Shown: positions 24,455-32,335 of the stretch, piece after piece
Position numbering within the stretch: position 1 is the stretch's first letter
How the letters are laid out: every line of letters begins with the position of its first letter
Position numbers and translations under genes: made by a program
The notes under the pieces: generated by a model
The model's input: only the letters and a program-made list of their open reading frames with translations
The model's database searches: none
What the model was told of the DNA's origin: nothing
Origin: Bryobacterales bacterium
GTDB lineage: Bacteria > Acidobacteriota > Terriglobia > Bryobacterales > Bryobacteraceae
Length of the DNA: 46,284 bases
Direction: 5' to 3'
Assembly: GCA_003135055.1 (NCBI GenBank)
Contig: PLDF01000515.1
Location: 1 to 46,284, forward strand

Positions 24455-26836
24455 ATGATCAGGATTGGTGGCGTTGGCAGATCCATCGGTAAGACAGGCT
24501 TGCTCTTCAACGCGGAGGCGCGGAGGGGCGGAGCCGGGCGCGGAGTTATGTCGTCCTCATCGAACGTGGCCGAAACCGCCAGGCATGATGTACGGCATGC
24601 ACGACAAAGAGCGGCTCGCGCGCCAACCTCAGAGTCTCAAAAACTCCGCGTTGCCTCCGCCCCTCCGCGCCTCCGCGTTGAGATCCGTGCTGGCCGAGTA
24701 GCGGTCGTCTGCGCGCTAGCCGCGTCGCTGGCGTGGAGTCAGAGCCCTAAGGACACCGAGTGGCCTACCTACGGCGCGGATCTGAGAAACACGCACTACC
24801 GCCCGCTCGATCAGATCGACGCGTCGAACTTCAGCAAGCTGGAGATCGCCTGGCGCTTCAAGACCGATAATCTCGGCAGCCGGCCGGAGTTCAAGCTGGA
24901 GGGCACGCCCCTGATGGTCAATGGCGTGATCTACGCCACGGGCGGCAATCGCCGTTCCGTGGTGGCGCTTGACGCGACCACCGGCGAGCTGCTCTGGGTT
25001 CACGGCGAGCACGAGGGCGCGCGCGGCGCGGCGGCGCCGCGGCAGCTTTCGGGCCGCGGCGTCGCCTATTGGTCCGACGGTAAGGAAGAGCGAATCCTTT
25101 ATGTCACGCCCGGATACCGCCTGATCGCGCTCGATGCCAAGACCGGCGCACTCGTGAAACAATTCGGCGAGAACGGCGCCGTGGATTTGAAGCTCGGCGA
25201 CGATCAGACCTTTTTTCCCGACCTCACCACCGGCGAGATCGGTCTGCAATCGGCGCCGGTGGTCGCCAAGGATACGGTGATCGTCGGCGCCGCGTTCCGC
25301 GAAGGCATGACGCCCAAGAGCATGCGCAACAACAAGGGCTACGTCCGCGGGTTCGACGTGCGCTCGGGCAAGCGGCTGTGGATCTTCCACACCATTCCGT
25401 TGAAGAGCGAGGCCGGCTACGACACCTGGCTCAATGGCTCCGCGGATTACACCGGCAACACCGGCGTGTGGACGCAGATCTCGGTGGACGAGCAGCTCGG
25501 GCTGGTCTACCTGCCGGTGGAATCGCCCACCGGCGATTACTACGGCGGGCATCGTCCCGGCAACAACCTCTACGGCGAGAGCCTGGTGTGCGTCGATCTC
25601 AAGACCGGCCAGCGCAAGTGGTACTACCAACTGGTGCACCATCCGCTTTGGGACATGGACATTTCGTCCGCGCCGATTCTCGCCGATATCAAGGTGAACG
25701 GGCGCGCGGTCAAAGCCGTGGCGCAGCCCACCAAGCAGGGAATTCTCTACGTCTTCGACCGCGTCACCGGCCAGCCCGTGTGGCCCATCGAAGAGAAGCC
25801 CGCGCCGAAGGGCGATGTGCCGGGCGAGTGGTACGCGCCCACGCAGCCCATCCCCACCAAGCCGGTGGCTTATGCCCGCAATGGAGTCTCAGTGGACGAT
25901 CTGATCGACTTCACTCCCAAGATGCGCGACGAAGCGCTGACCGCGGTGGCGAAGTATAAAATCGGGCCGGTGTTTACGCCGCCCGCGGAGAGCAAAGTAG
26001 GCGGACCGCTGGCGACGCTCACGCTGGGAACAGCCAGCGGCGGCACCAATTGGCCCGGCGGATCGTACGACCCTGAGACGCATAACGTCTACGTATATGC
26101 GTGCAATGCCTGTTTGACTCCCATCGGTCTGGTGCAGCCGCCGAAAGAGCTGTCGGACATGAATTACGTGGCGGGCACGGCTGGGCAGGAAGTGCGCATG
26201 CGGACGGGACCGGGCGAGGGCTCCGGAGCCGATGCAGTAGCGGAGCGGCCTGCGCCCGCGGCGGGACGTGGCGGTCGTGGTGGAGGCCGCGCCGGCCGCG
26301 GTGGCACGGCAGCCGGTGGCGCGAGCGGTGGCGCAGCCGCTAGTGGCGCTGCTGCTGGTGGCCGTGGAGCCGGCGGTGGCGGAGGCGGTGGTGGCGGAGG
26401 ATTGCTCGTCGAAGGCTTGCCTCTCATCAAGCCGCCTTACGCGACCATTTCGGCCATCAATTTGGATCAGGGCGAGATTATCTGGCAGGTGGCGCATGGC
26501 GAGACGCCGGACAACATCCGCAACAACCCCGCGCTCAAGGCGATGAACATCCCGCGGACGGGGCAATCCGGCTACAACATCGGCACGCTGGTGACGAAAT
26601 CGCTGGTGGTTGCCGGCGATAGCGCCATCACCACCACGCCGTCGGGTGTCCGCGCGGCCATGCTTCGGGCTTACGACAAAACCACCGGCAAGGAAGTCGG
26701 GTCGGTGATGATGCCGGCCCCGCAGAGCGGATCGCCCATGACCTACATGGCGAACGGCCGGCAGTACATCGTAATTGCGGTCAGCGGCGGCCCGTATTCG
26801 GGCGAGTATCTTGCGTTTACGCTGCCGGTCGATTGA
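24455..26836 (+). CDS. second PQQ-dependent dehydrogenase, N-terminus derived from a repeat
   Basis: Quinoprotein dehydrogenase. Family marks are EWPTYGADLRNTHYRPLDQI, LVHHPLWDMDISSAPIL, QPTKQGILYVFDRVTGQPVW and GGTNWPGGSYDPETHNVYVY; no CxxCH is present. About the first 75 residues are odd: they are translated from a family B repeat (24508-24680), and the apparent signal peptide (VAVVCALAASLAWSQ) is internal. No start codon lies just before that signal; candidates are ATG 24455 and ATG 24548. A Gly/Ala/Arg-rich linker spans about residues 592-650. It follows the DapA-family gene by two bases and precedes a cytochrome c, so the three likely act together. Export may be impaired unless an unusual leader is tolerated. 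Confidence 0.88.
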   Translation: MIRIGGVGRSIGKTGLLFNAEARRGGAGRGVMSSSSNVAETARHDVRHARQRAARAPTSESQKLRVASAPPRLRVEIRAGRVAVVCALAASLAWSQSPKDTEWPTYGADLRNTHYRPLDQIDASNFSKLEIAWRFKTDNLGSRPEFKLEGTPLMVNGVIYATGGNRRSVVALDATTGELLWVHGEHEGARGAAAPRQLSGRGVAYWSDGKEERILYVTPGYRLIALDAKTGALVKQFGENGAVDLKLGDDQTFFPDLTTGEIGLQSAPVVAKDTVIVGAAFREGMTPKSMRNNKGYVRGFDVRSGKRLWIFHTIPLKSEAGYDTWLNGSADYTGNTGVWTQISVDEQLGLVYLPVESPTGDYYGGHRPGNNLYGESLVCVDLKTGQRKWYYQLVHHPLWDMDISSAPILADIKVNGRAVKAVAQPTKQGILYVFDRVTGQPVWPIEEKPAPKGDVPGEWYAPTQPIPTKPVAYARNGVSVDDLIDFTPKMRDEALTAVAKYKIGPVFTPPAESKVGGPLATLTLGTASGGTNWPGGSYDPETHNVYVYACNACLTPIGLVQPPKELSDMNYVAGTAGQEVRMRTGPGEGSGADAVAERPAPAAGRGGRGGGRAGRGGTAAGGASGGAAASGAAAGGRGAGGGGGGGGGGLLVEGLPLIKPPYATISAINLDQGEIIWQVAHGETPDNIRNNPALKAMNIPRTGQSGYNIGTLVTKSLVVAGDSAITTTPSGVRAAMLRAYDKTTGKEVGSVMMPAPQSGSPMTYMANGRQYIVIAVSGGPYSGEYLAFTLPVD
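24508..24680. repeat. dispersed palindromic repeat (family B), copy 2, inside a CDS
   Basis: The 24 bases at 24508-24531 are the exact reverse complement of 24657-24680. A second, shorter GCGGAG/CTCCGC pair lies inside. The element occupies the 5' end of the second PQQ dehydrogenase frame and keeps it open. Homologous to copy 1 at 23272-23386, about 1.2 kb away. Confidence 0.85.
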
Positions 26837-26858
26837 TCATGAGGCGCCTTAGTCTTAG

Positions 26859-26974
26859 TGGGGCAGGCACTCCTGCCTGCAGCCGCCTTTCAGGCGGCTT
26901 CGAGCCATGCGCGAGTCTTGGCGCCCGGCCCGCGCCGGCTGAAAGCCGGCGGCAGCCAGGATTGGCTGCCCCAC
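26859..26974. repeat. dispersed GTGGGGCAGGC repeat (family C), copy 1
   Basis: Starts GTGGGGCAGGCACTCCTGCC and ends with CTGCCCCAC, its near-complement. Inside are AGCCGCC-TTTCA-GGCGGCT (26881-26899) and GCCGGC-TGAAA-GCCGGC (26935-26951). It separates the second PQQ dehydrogenase from the cytochrome c gene. A second copy, with the same CATGCGCGAG segment, is at 38901-38966. Confidence 0.8.
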
Positions 26975-27023
26975 AATTTGCTGTCACTCAATTACGCGAA
27001 GCTCCGCCGTTTCCAGGATAACC

Positions 27024-27440
27024 ATGAAACGGCTCGGTGTGACGAAAACATTCGCAGTTGCGATGGTCCTCGGATTGGCGGCGCAGACTACGCGCTCGGT
27101 GTGGGATGGCGTGTATTCCGAAGCGCAATCGAAGCGCGGCGGCGCGCTTTACGCCAAGGAATGCGCGTCGTGCCACGGAACCGAGCTGACGGGCGGAGAA
27201 TCGGCTCCGGCGCTGGTGGGCGATGGGTTTCTTTCCAACTGGAATGGAACCACGGTCGGCGATCTCTTCGAGCGCATCCGCAAGTCGATGCCGCAGGATG
27301 AACCGGGCCGGCTGAGCCGCCAGCAGGATGCGGATATTCTGGCCTTCATGCTAAGCGCGAACCGGTTTCCAGTTGGCAAAGCGGAACTGGAACGGGAGAC
27401 TGAGGTACTGAAGCTGATTAAGATTGAAGCCAGTAAGTAG
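27024..27440 (+). CDS. c-type cytochrome, likely partner of the PQQ dehydrogenase
   Basis: A 138-residue exported monoheme cytochrome. The signal peptide covers TKTFAVAMVLGLAAQT. The heme site CASCHG is near residue 47 and is followed by GTELTGGESAPALVGDGF. A Met in SMPQDEPGRLS is placed as the usual axial ligand, and ILAFMLSANRFPVG closes the fold. It lies about 190 nt after a PQQ dehydrogenase that has no heme of its own, so it probably accepts its electrons and passes them to the respiratory chain. The family C repeat lies between the two genes. Confidence 0.9.
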   Translation: MKRLGVTKTFAVAMVLGLAAQTTRSVWDGVYSEAQSKRGGALYAKECASCHGTELTGGESAPALVGDGFLSNWNGTTVGDLFERIRKSMPQDEPGRLSRQQDADILAFMLSANRFPVGKAELERETEVLKLIKIEASK

Positions 27441-27497
27441 ACCGCTTGCAGCGCCCATCGTAAACCTGGCTGCGCAGCCCATGGGGCCGCGCCACTC

Positions 27498-29537
27498 TCA
27501 TTGCACAGTAAAACGCACTTCAACCTGCATAGAGACGTTAACCGCCCGGCCGTCCTTATAGCCCGGTCTGAATCTCCACTTTTGTACCGCTTCGATGGCT
27601 TTCTGGTCCAAGCCCATGCCAAGCGGTTCCACCACCTTGATATCGCGCGCGTAACCTTCGGTGTCGACAACGACTGAAAGCACAACCGTGCCACTGCGCC
27701 TGGCATTTTGCGCTTCTTGCGAATACTCCGGCGGAACCTGGGAGGTCACGGCCGGAGCGCTGACGCCGCCACCGGGCCTATATACGCTGTCAGCGGATAC
27801 GCCGCCGGGCGGAACCGGGGCGCGGATCGCTCCGTTTGTGTCCGCCTCCATCAGGATGCTCGGCCGCGCGTTGGCCCCCCCGCCGTTCGCCGCGGCCATT
27901 GGAGAACCGATTCGAGGAAGCGGCGACGGCGAGAGCCGGCGATCCGCAGCCTCGTCTCCTTGCCCTTTAACGAAGAGTACCGTTCCCGTTGCTTCGACCG
28001 ATTGGCCGCTCTTCACGGCAGGCTGAAATTTCCAATTGCTCAGACTGCGAGCAAGCAGCTCGGATGCGGATTGGGAACCGTATATGGACTGAATATTCTT
28101 AACGGAGCCATTCGAATCGACGGTGAAATTGAGAACGACGCCTTCGTCCCCAACTTCTCGAACAGTCTTCGGCATCGCGCCATCTTTTGCGACTGGCGGC
28201 GTGACGCCGGCTTCCGGAGCGAAAGCCATCCGGCCCGAAGCCCACCTGTCCGGGACGCTTCTCATACCCAGAAGGAAATTGATCTCGATCGTCGCCGCGA
28301 CCGAAACCGCATTCCCATCTTTCATCCCAGGCTTGAATCGCCATTTCCGGACCGCTTCGATGGCTTTCTCGTCCAATCCGTAGCCCAGTGACCTCATAAC
28401 CCTGAAATCTCGCGGGGTCCCATCGGGCTGGACGACGATCTGTAGCACGACGGTCCCCTCAGTCAGAAGTTTTCGCCCTGCCGGGGAATATTCCGGCTCC
28501 GCTTTCGAGACTGGGATTGGTTGCGACACCCCATTGCCGGCTCGATAAATGCCATCCGGACTTGCCGCGGCTCGTCCATCCGGAGCGGGGCGCGGATTCG
28601 CGGCCGCCGGCGGACTACCGGATGTATCATTCCCCGGCCGGGCGCGCGCCTGCTCAGAACCGCCGGCGCCATTGGGGACGCTTTGACCAGCCGGCACATT
28701 GGCTGCGGGCGCCACCGGGGCCGGGCGCGTAGCCCTTGCTGCCGCGGTACCATGCTGCGCGGCAACCGCCGAATCTACCGTCTTGAGATCGGTCAGCCAG
28801 CGCGATGCCCGATACATCTTCTCCCGGTCGTCCCCGTGCAGATCCGTATTGAGAAGGCTTTCGGCAACCCGGCGATAACGGGGCAGAATCTGCAGGGCGC
28901 TCTTTTTGAACGCCCGTATATCCGGCATGTCGAGCAAAATCCTACAGACCGCCTCTGCCTCAGGCTGCGACAGATCGAGCGCTGGCCGGCCCGGCATCGT
29001 GGATCCGAGGAGATCGTCGAAGAAGGGTTTGGCGCTGTCCGGGTAGCGGGCCATCAGGCGCCCGAGCATTGGCGCGAAAGCCGGAGTGAACGCGGCCTGG
29101 CGTTGCCGGCGCCAAGAGAATTCGATTACCCCCGCGGCCACACGCGAGTCGGCCAGCGGCTCCAATACCTCCGTCAGATTCGCCCTTCCTTCTTTTTGCC
29201 AAGCCGCGATCAGTTCCTCATCCAACAGATCCCGATACCAGTTGACCAGGCCGAAGATGTCTTTAATCGTCTGCTGGCGATTGGCGGGATCGACATTGTC
29301 TAAAAGCGTCCTGATCCGCTGACGCGCAACGGTTGCTGAAACCGGGGCGGGCCCGACAATCTGAAACTGGACGCTTGCCGTCATCCCCGCTGCAAGGAAT
29401 ACGCAATACAACAGGCCAACCGTCGAAGCCCAGGTTCGCACCCGGAAACGCCCCGCAAGACGCGCACTTGCTGCGATCGCAGCATAAACGCCGGGATATG
29501 GGCCAGGAACAACCTTGCTGCGATGTTGACGATTCAT
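27498..29537 (-). CDS. TonB-family protein with three TonB C-terminal domains
   Basis: A 679-residue membrane-anchored protein. A hydrophobic segment (WASTVGLLYCVFLAAGMTA) near residue 45 is followed by an unassigned, mostly helical region to about 260 and a Pro/Ala-rich linker. Three TonB_C-like domains follow. The first, about residues 327-425, has GLDEKAIEAVRKWRFKPG. The second, about 443-525, is degenerate (LARSLSNWKFQPAVKSG). The third, about 583-679, has GLDQKAIEAVQKWRFRPGYK. TonB links the proton gradient to outer-membrane receptors. Three tandem copies are unusual; an envelope-stress or structural role is possible. The first domain is closely related to the single domain of the next gene, suggesting duplication. 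Confidence 0.88.
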   Translation of the reverse strand: MNRQHRSKVVPGPYPGVYAAIAASARLAGRFRVRTWASTVGLLYCVFLAAGMTASVQFQIVGPAPVSATVARQRIRTLLDNVDPANRQQTIKDIFGLVNWYRDLLDEELIAAWQKEGRANLTEVLEPLADSRVAAGVIEFSWRRQRQAAFTPAFAPMLGRLMARYPDSAKPFFDDLLGSTMPGRPALDLSQPEAEAVCRILLDMPDIRAFKKSALQILPRYRRVAESLLNTDLHGDDREKMYRASRWLTDLKTVDSAVAAQHGTAAARATRPAPVAPAANVPAGQSVPNGAGGSEQARARPGNDTSGSPPAAANPRPAPDGRAAASPDGIYRAGNGVSQPIPVSKAEPEYSPAGRKLLTEGTVVLQIVVQPDGTPRDFRVMRSLGYGLDEKAIEAVRKWRFKPGMKDGNAVSVAATIEINFLLGMRSVPDRWASGRMAFAPEAGVTPPVAKDGAMPKTVREVGDEGVVLNFTVDSNGSVKNIQSIYGSQSASELLARSLSNWKFQPAVKSGQSVEATGTVLFVKGQGDEAADRRLSPSPLPRIGSPMAAANGGGANARPSILMEADTNGAIRAPVPPGGVSADSVYRPGGGVSAPAVTSQVPPEYSQEAQNARRSGTVVLSVVVDTEGYARDIKVVEPLGMGLDQKAIEAVQKWRFRPGYKDGRAVNVSMQVEVRFTVQ

Positions 29538-29596
29538 AGTAAACCCGGGTGCGCGTAGAGATTACCGGCAGACTTTATAGTAGAGCGAGACGGATT

Positions 29597-29692
29597 GTCA
29601 CTCGGAAACGGACAGACGAAGCGGGTGGAACAAACTCAAACAGAGCGGCGGTAGATTCACGTCCACTGTCTTATAGCCCGGCTGAAACAAGA
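29597..29692 (-). pseudogene. possible remnant of a TonB C-terminal domain
   Basis: A short minus-strand stretch reads LFQPGYKTVDVNLPP, resembling the end of a TonB_C domain (WKF-PGYKDG-V-V). It lies between the two TonB-family genes and could be debris of a further tandem copy. It is too short to be certain. Confidence 0.25.
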
Positions 29693-29734
29693 TAGGCAGT
29701 GCGTGGCCCCGCCCGACTAGAGTGACTAGAAACA

Positions 29735-30715
29735 CTAGAGCAGGCGGAAGTTTACTTCAACCGTGGCCGCTACCGCGACGGGCTTGCCGTCTTTAAAGCC
29801 CGGCGTAAACTTCCATTGCCGGACAGCTTCGATAGCCTTCTCGTCCAGGCCCAGTCCAAGGCTCTTCATCACTTTGGCATTGACCGCATTGCCTTTTGCG
29901 TCGACCACAATCTGTAGCACGACCACGCCTTGAAACTTCGCCTTGCGGGCTTCTTCGGAGTACTCGGGTTCCACCTTGCTAATCAGCTTGGGCTGCGAGA
30001 CGCCATTGCCAGCGCGGTAAACGCCGTCGCCGAATCCACCGCCCGAGCCGGGGCCGACGCCGCCGCCATTGCCGGAGCCAACGCCGCCGCCCTTACCGGA
30101 GCCAATACCGCCGCCGGAACCGGTACCGTTCGAGGGAGGTCCCAATTTGCCCAGCGGATCGCCATAATTCGGCAGGTTGATGTTGGGCAGGTTCGCATCC
30201 GGAGGAGCCAGAATGGAAGGATCCATCGCCAGCTTCGGCGCCGGATTGTTGATGACGGCAGAAGGAGGCACAAACTGGCGCAACTGCGGTTTGGGCAGTT
30301 TGCCTTTACTGGCCTGGAGCGGGGATCGGTCTCCGCCGCCGCCGCCGCCTTTAAAGGGCTTTATATCCACGGGGACATCGGCCGGCAACACCAACTCCGC
30401 TACCTGCTTGACTACCTTCTGCACGGGTTTAGTCGAGAGGGCCAGCACTACGAACAGAACCAGGCAGATCTGAAAGCCGAACGACATCATGAACGACTTC
30501 TTCTGATTGCCGTACAGTCCCCAGATGTCCTTCACCGCGACGGGTTTAGACGTCAATTCGAGGGGTGGAAGCTTGGGCGGGTTGATAGCCTCTTTGATGT
30601 TGCGGTACAGAGACTTGTAGAACGGTTCGTCGTTCTGGATCAGCAGCAGATGCGAGAGATGGTCGTCTGCTCCACCAGGTGGGAATGGGTTGTTCGGTTG
30701 CGACAAGTCAGCCAT
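29735..30715 (-). CDS. TonB-family energy transducer
   Basis: A 326-residue protein with the standard layout. A cytosolic N-terminus of about 70 residues leads to one membrane helix (MSFGFQICLVLFVVLAL, about residues 76-92) and a periplasmic Pro/Gly-rich linker with GSGGG-type repeats (about residues 195-230). One TonB_C domain follows, with YRAGNGVSQPKLISKVEPEY and LGLDEKAIEAVRQWKFTPG, ending VEVNFRLL. It probably transmits proton-motive energy to outer-membrane receptors, although no ExbB/ExbD or receptor gene is in the window. It lies about 200 nt upstream of the triple-domain paralogue on the same strand. Confidence 0.9.
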   Translation of the reverse strand: MADLSQPNNPFPPGGADDHLSHLLLIQNDEPFYKSLYRNIKEAINPPKLPPLELTSKPVAVKDIWGLYGNQKKSFMMSFGFQICLVLFVVLALSTKPVQKVVKQVAELVLPADVPVDIKPFKGGGGGGDRSPLQASKGKLPKPQLRQFVPPSAVINNPAPKLAMDPSILAPPDANLPNINLPNYGDPLGKLGPPSNGTGSGGGIGSGKGGGVGSGNGGGVGPGSGGGFGDGVYRAGNGVSQPKLISKVEPEYSEEARKAKFQGVVVLQIVVDAKGNAVNAKVMKSLGLGLDEKAIEAVRQWKFTPGFKDGKPVAVAATVEVNFRLL

Positions 30716-31511
30716 TTTTATTGCACCAGCCCCCTAACGGGACCGCCGTCTACGTTGTATTGGACGATTCCGATGCCCTCACAGTTACAGGTTTTGGAAA
30801 TTCCATATCGGGAATTTCACCCCGAGTTTACCACACACCTAATATTAGCAGTTTGTAAACACAAGGAGATACGCATCGGCGGGCAATCGGTTGCAAAAAT
30901 TCCAAATCCGGAATCGGGCCTGTTTCGTTCCTGTTCTGCGGCCGACGCCCCACTGGGGGAACAGCGGGTCCAGGGGCGGGTCCGGTGGGTCCGCCCCAAG
31001 GGATCCAAATCCGGAATCGGCGGGTCCTCCTGGCTCGCAGCCGGCCCCTGGGCGAGCATGGCGAACAGCGGGTCCAGGGGGACGCGCGCAGACCAGTTAG
31101 GTTACCCTTTTCGCGGTCCGCCGAAATCGGCATATGGGCCGCCACGCGTCGCCACGGTCCCCCCCGCCGTAAGCATATTCTCATCGAAGGATGAGCGTGA
31201 ACGGGGTGGGGGAGGAGGTCGGGAGCTGATCTCCTTTCCGATGATTTTTTGATGCCGGATGCCGACCAACGGGAGGCCCGTCAAGGCCGCAAACTACGAT
31301 GGGTTTTTCCTTCTTAGGAAAGCTTTGGTTTTTGGGTTTTTCACGCCCGGAACGGGGCAAGCAGCCGATCGCCGGCCAACGGCCGGCGCGACCTGCAAAC
31401 TTTACGCGGTGCGTTTCGATTCGAAGCTCTGGAAGAGCTTGCGCTTGGCGCTCTGCATCGCCAGCGCCCCGTATCACAAGTCCCTCCCCGCCGTATTATG
31501 CTTATTGGCGT
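30716..31511. other. long intergenic region with repeats and a palindrome
   Basis: About 800 nt between the TonB gene and the DUF1080 gene, with no convincing gene. It holds the imperfect tandem duplication at 30901-31080 and the palindrome CGCCGGCC-AAC-GGCCGGCG (31370-31388). The AATTCC/GGAATTTC-rich segment near 30796-30825 resembles the AAATCCGGAAT motifs of the duplication. Open frames here lack ribosome sites and family resemblance. Confidence 0.55.
30901..31080. repeat. imperfect tandem duplication of about 103 bp
   Basis: TCCAAATCCGGAATCGG occurs at 30901-30917 and 31004-31020. An 18-nt stretch containing AACAGCGGGTCCAGGGG occurs at 30959-30976 and 31063-31080. The offsets of 103 and 104 bases show one unit copied once, with the middle diverged. 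Confidence 0.75.
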
Positions 31512-32306
31512 ATGTCCAGTCCAAAATTTGCGCTCCTAACCCTGGCCGGCCTCGCCGCCGCCCTTTACGCTCAGCAGGGCTACAAAGATACGCCCATCCT
31601 GCCCGGCCAGCCGTGGCACGTACACGATCCCGACCGGCCTCATCCGCACGCGGTCACGCCGGGCGCCGAACCGGGCGCGCCGCCATCCGATGCGATGGTC
31701 CTCTTCGACGGAAAAGATCTCTCCAAGTGGGAGCAGCACGATCACGGCAAGACGGTCGATGCCAAATGGAAAGTGGAGACCGGCTACTTCGAGGTTGCGG
31801 CCGGCACCGGCGACCTGATCAGCCGCGACCGCTTCGGCGATTGCCAGCTTCACGTCGAATGGTCGGAGCCAACCACTGTGAGCGGCTCCAGCCAGAACCG
31901 CGGCAACAGCGGCGTCTATCTGCAAAGCCTCTACGAAATGCAGGTGCTCGATTCCTACAACCAGCCCACCTATGCCGACGGCCAGGCGGCCGCGATCTAC
32001 GGGCAATGGCCGCCGCTGGTCAATCCAATCCGCCCGCCGGGCCAGTGGAACACTTACGACATCGTATTCGAGGCGCCGAAGTTCGAGGGCCAGAAGCTGG
32101 TCAAGCCCGCGTTCGTCACGTTCTTCTTCAACGGCATCGTGGTCCACAACCGGAAGGAGTTGAACGGCAGCACCGAACATCGCGCGCTGGGAACCTACAA
32201 GCCGCATGGCGACGAGCCGCTGCTTTTGCAGGATCACGGCCATCCGGTGCGCTATCGCAACATCTGGATTCGCGCCGTCAAAGGCTACGACCAGCCGGAA
32301 AAGTGA
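31512..32306 (+). CDS. secreted DUF1080 (3-keto-disaccharide hydrolase-like) protein
   Basis: A 264-residue exported protein with a jelly-roll fold of the DUF1080 family, some members of which hydrolyse 3-keto-glycosides. ATG 31512 opens a signal peptide (MSSPKFALLTLAGLAAALYA); the longer upstream frame is unlike the family. Conserved marks are MVLFDGKDLSKWEQ, GYFEVAAGTGDLISRDRFGD, NRGNSGVYLQSLYEMQVLDS, WNTYDIVFEAP and HGHPVRYRNIWIRA. It is followed 29 nt later by a peptide transporter. A role in sugar breakdown would fit the surrounding quinoproteins and glucuronidase, but no 3-dehydrogenase of the GMC/Gfo type is in the window. Confidence 0.88.
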   Translation: MSSPKFALLTLAGLAAALYAQQGYKDTPILPGQPWHVHDPDRPHPHAVTPGAEPGAPPSDAMVLFDGKDLSKWEQHDHGKTVDAKWKVETGYFEVAAGTGDLISRDRFGDCQLHVEWSEPTTVSGSSQNRGNSGVYLQSLYEMQVLDSYNQPTYADGQAAAIYGQWPPLVNPIRPPGQWNTYDIVFEAPKFEGQKLVKPAFVTFFFNGIVVHNRKELNGSTEHRALGTYKPHGDEPLLLQDHGHPVRYRNIWIRAVKGYDQPEK

Positions 32307-32335
32307 TATAAACGGGCCATGCCGGTAATTTCCCT

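Noticed and set aside
26100..26115. CNACL in the second PQQ dehydrogenase as a heme-binding site
   Set aside because: The motif needs CxxCH; here the His is Leu, so covalent heme attachment is not expected.
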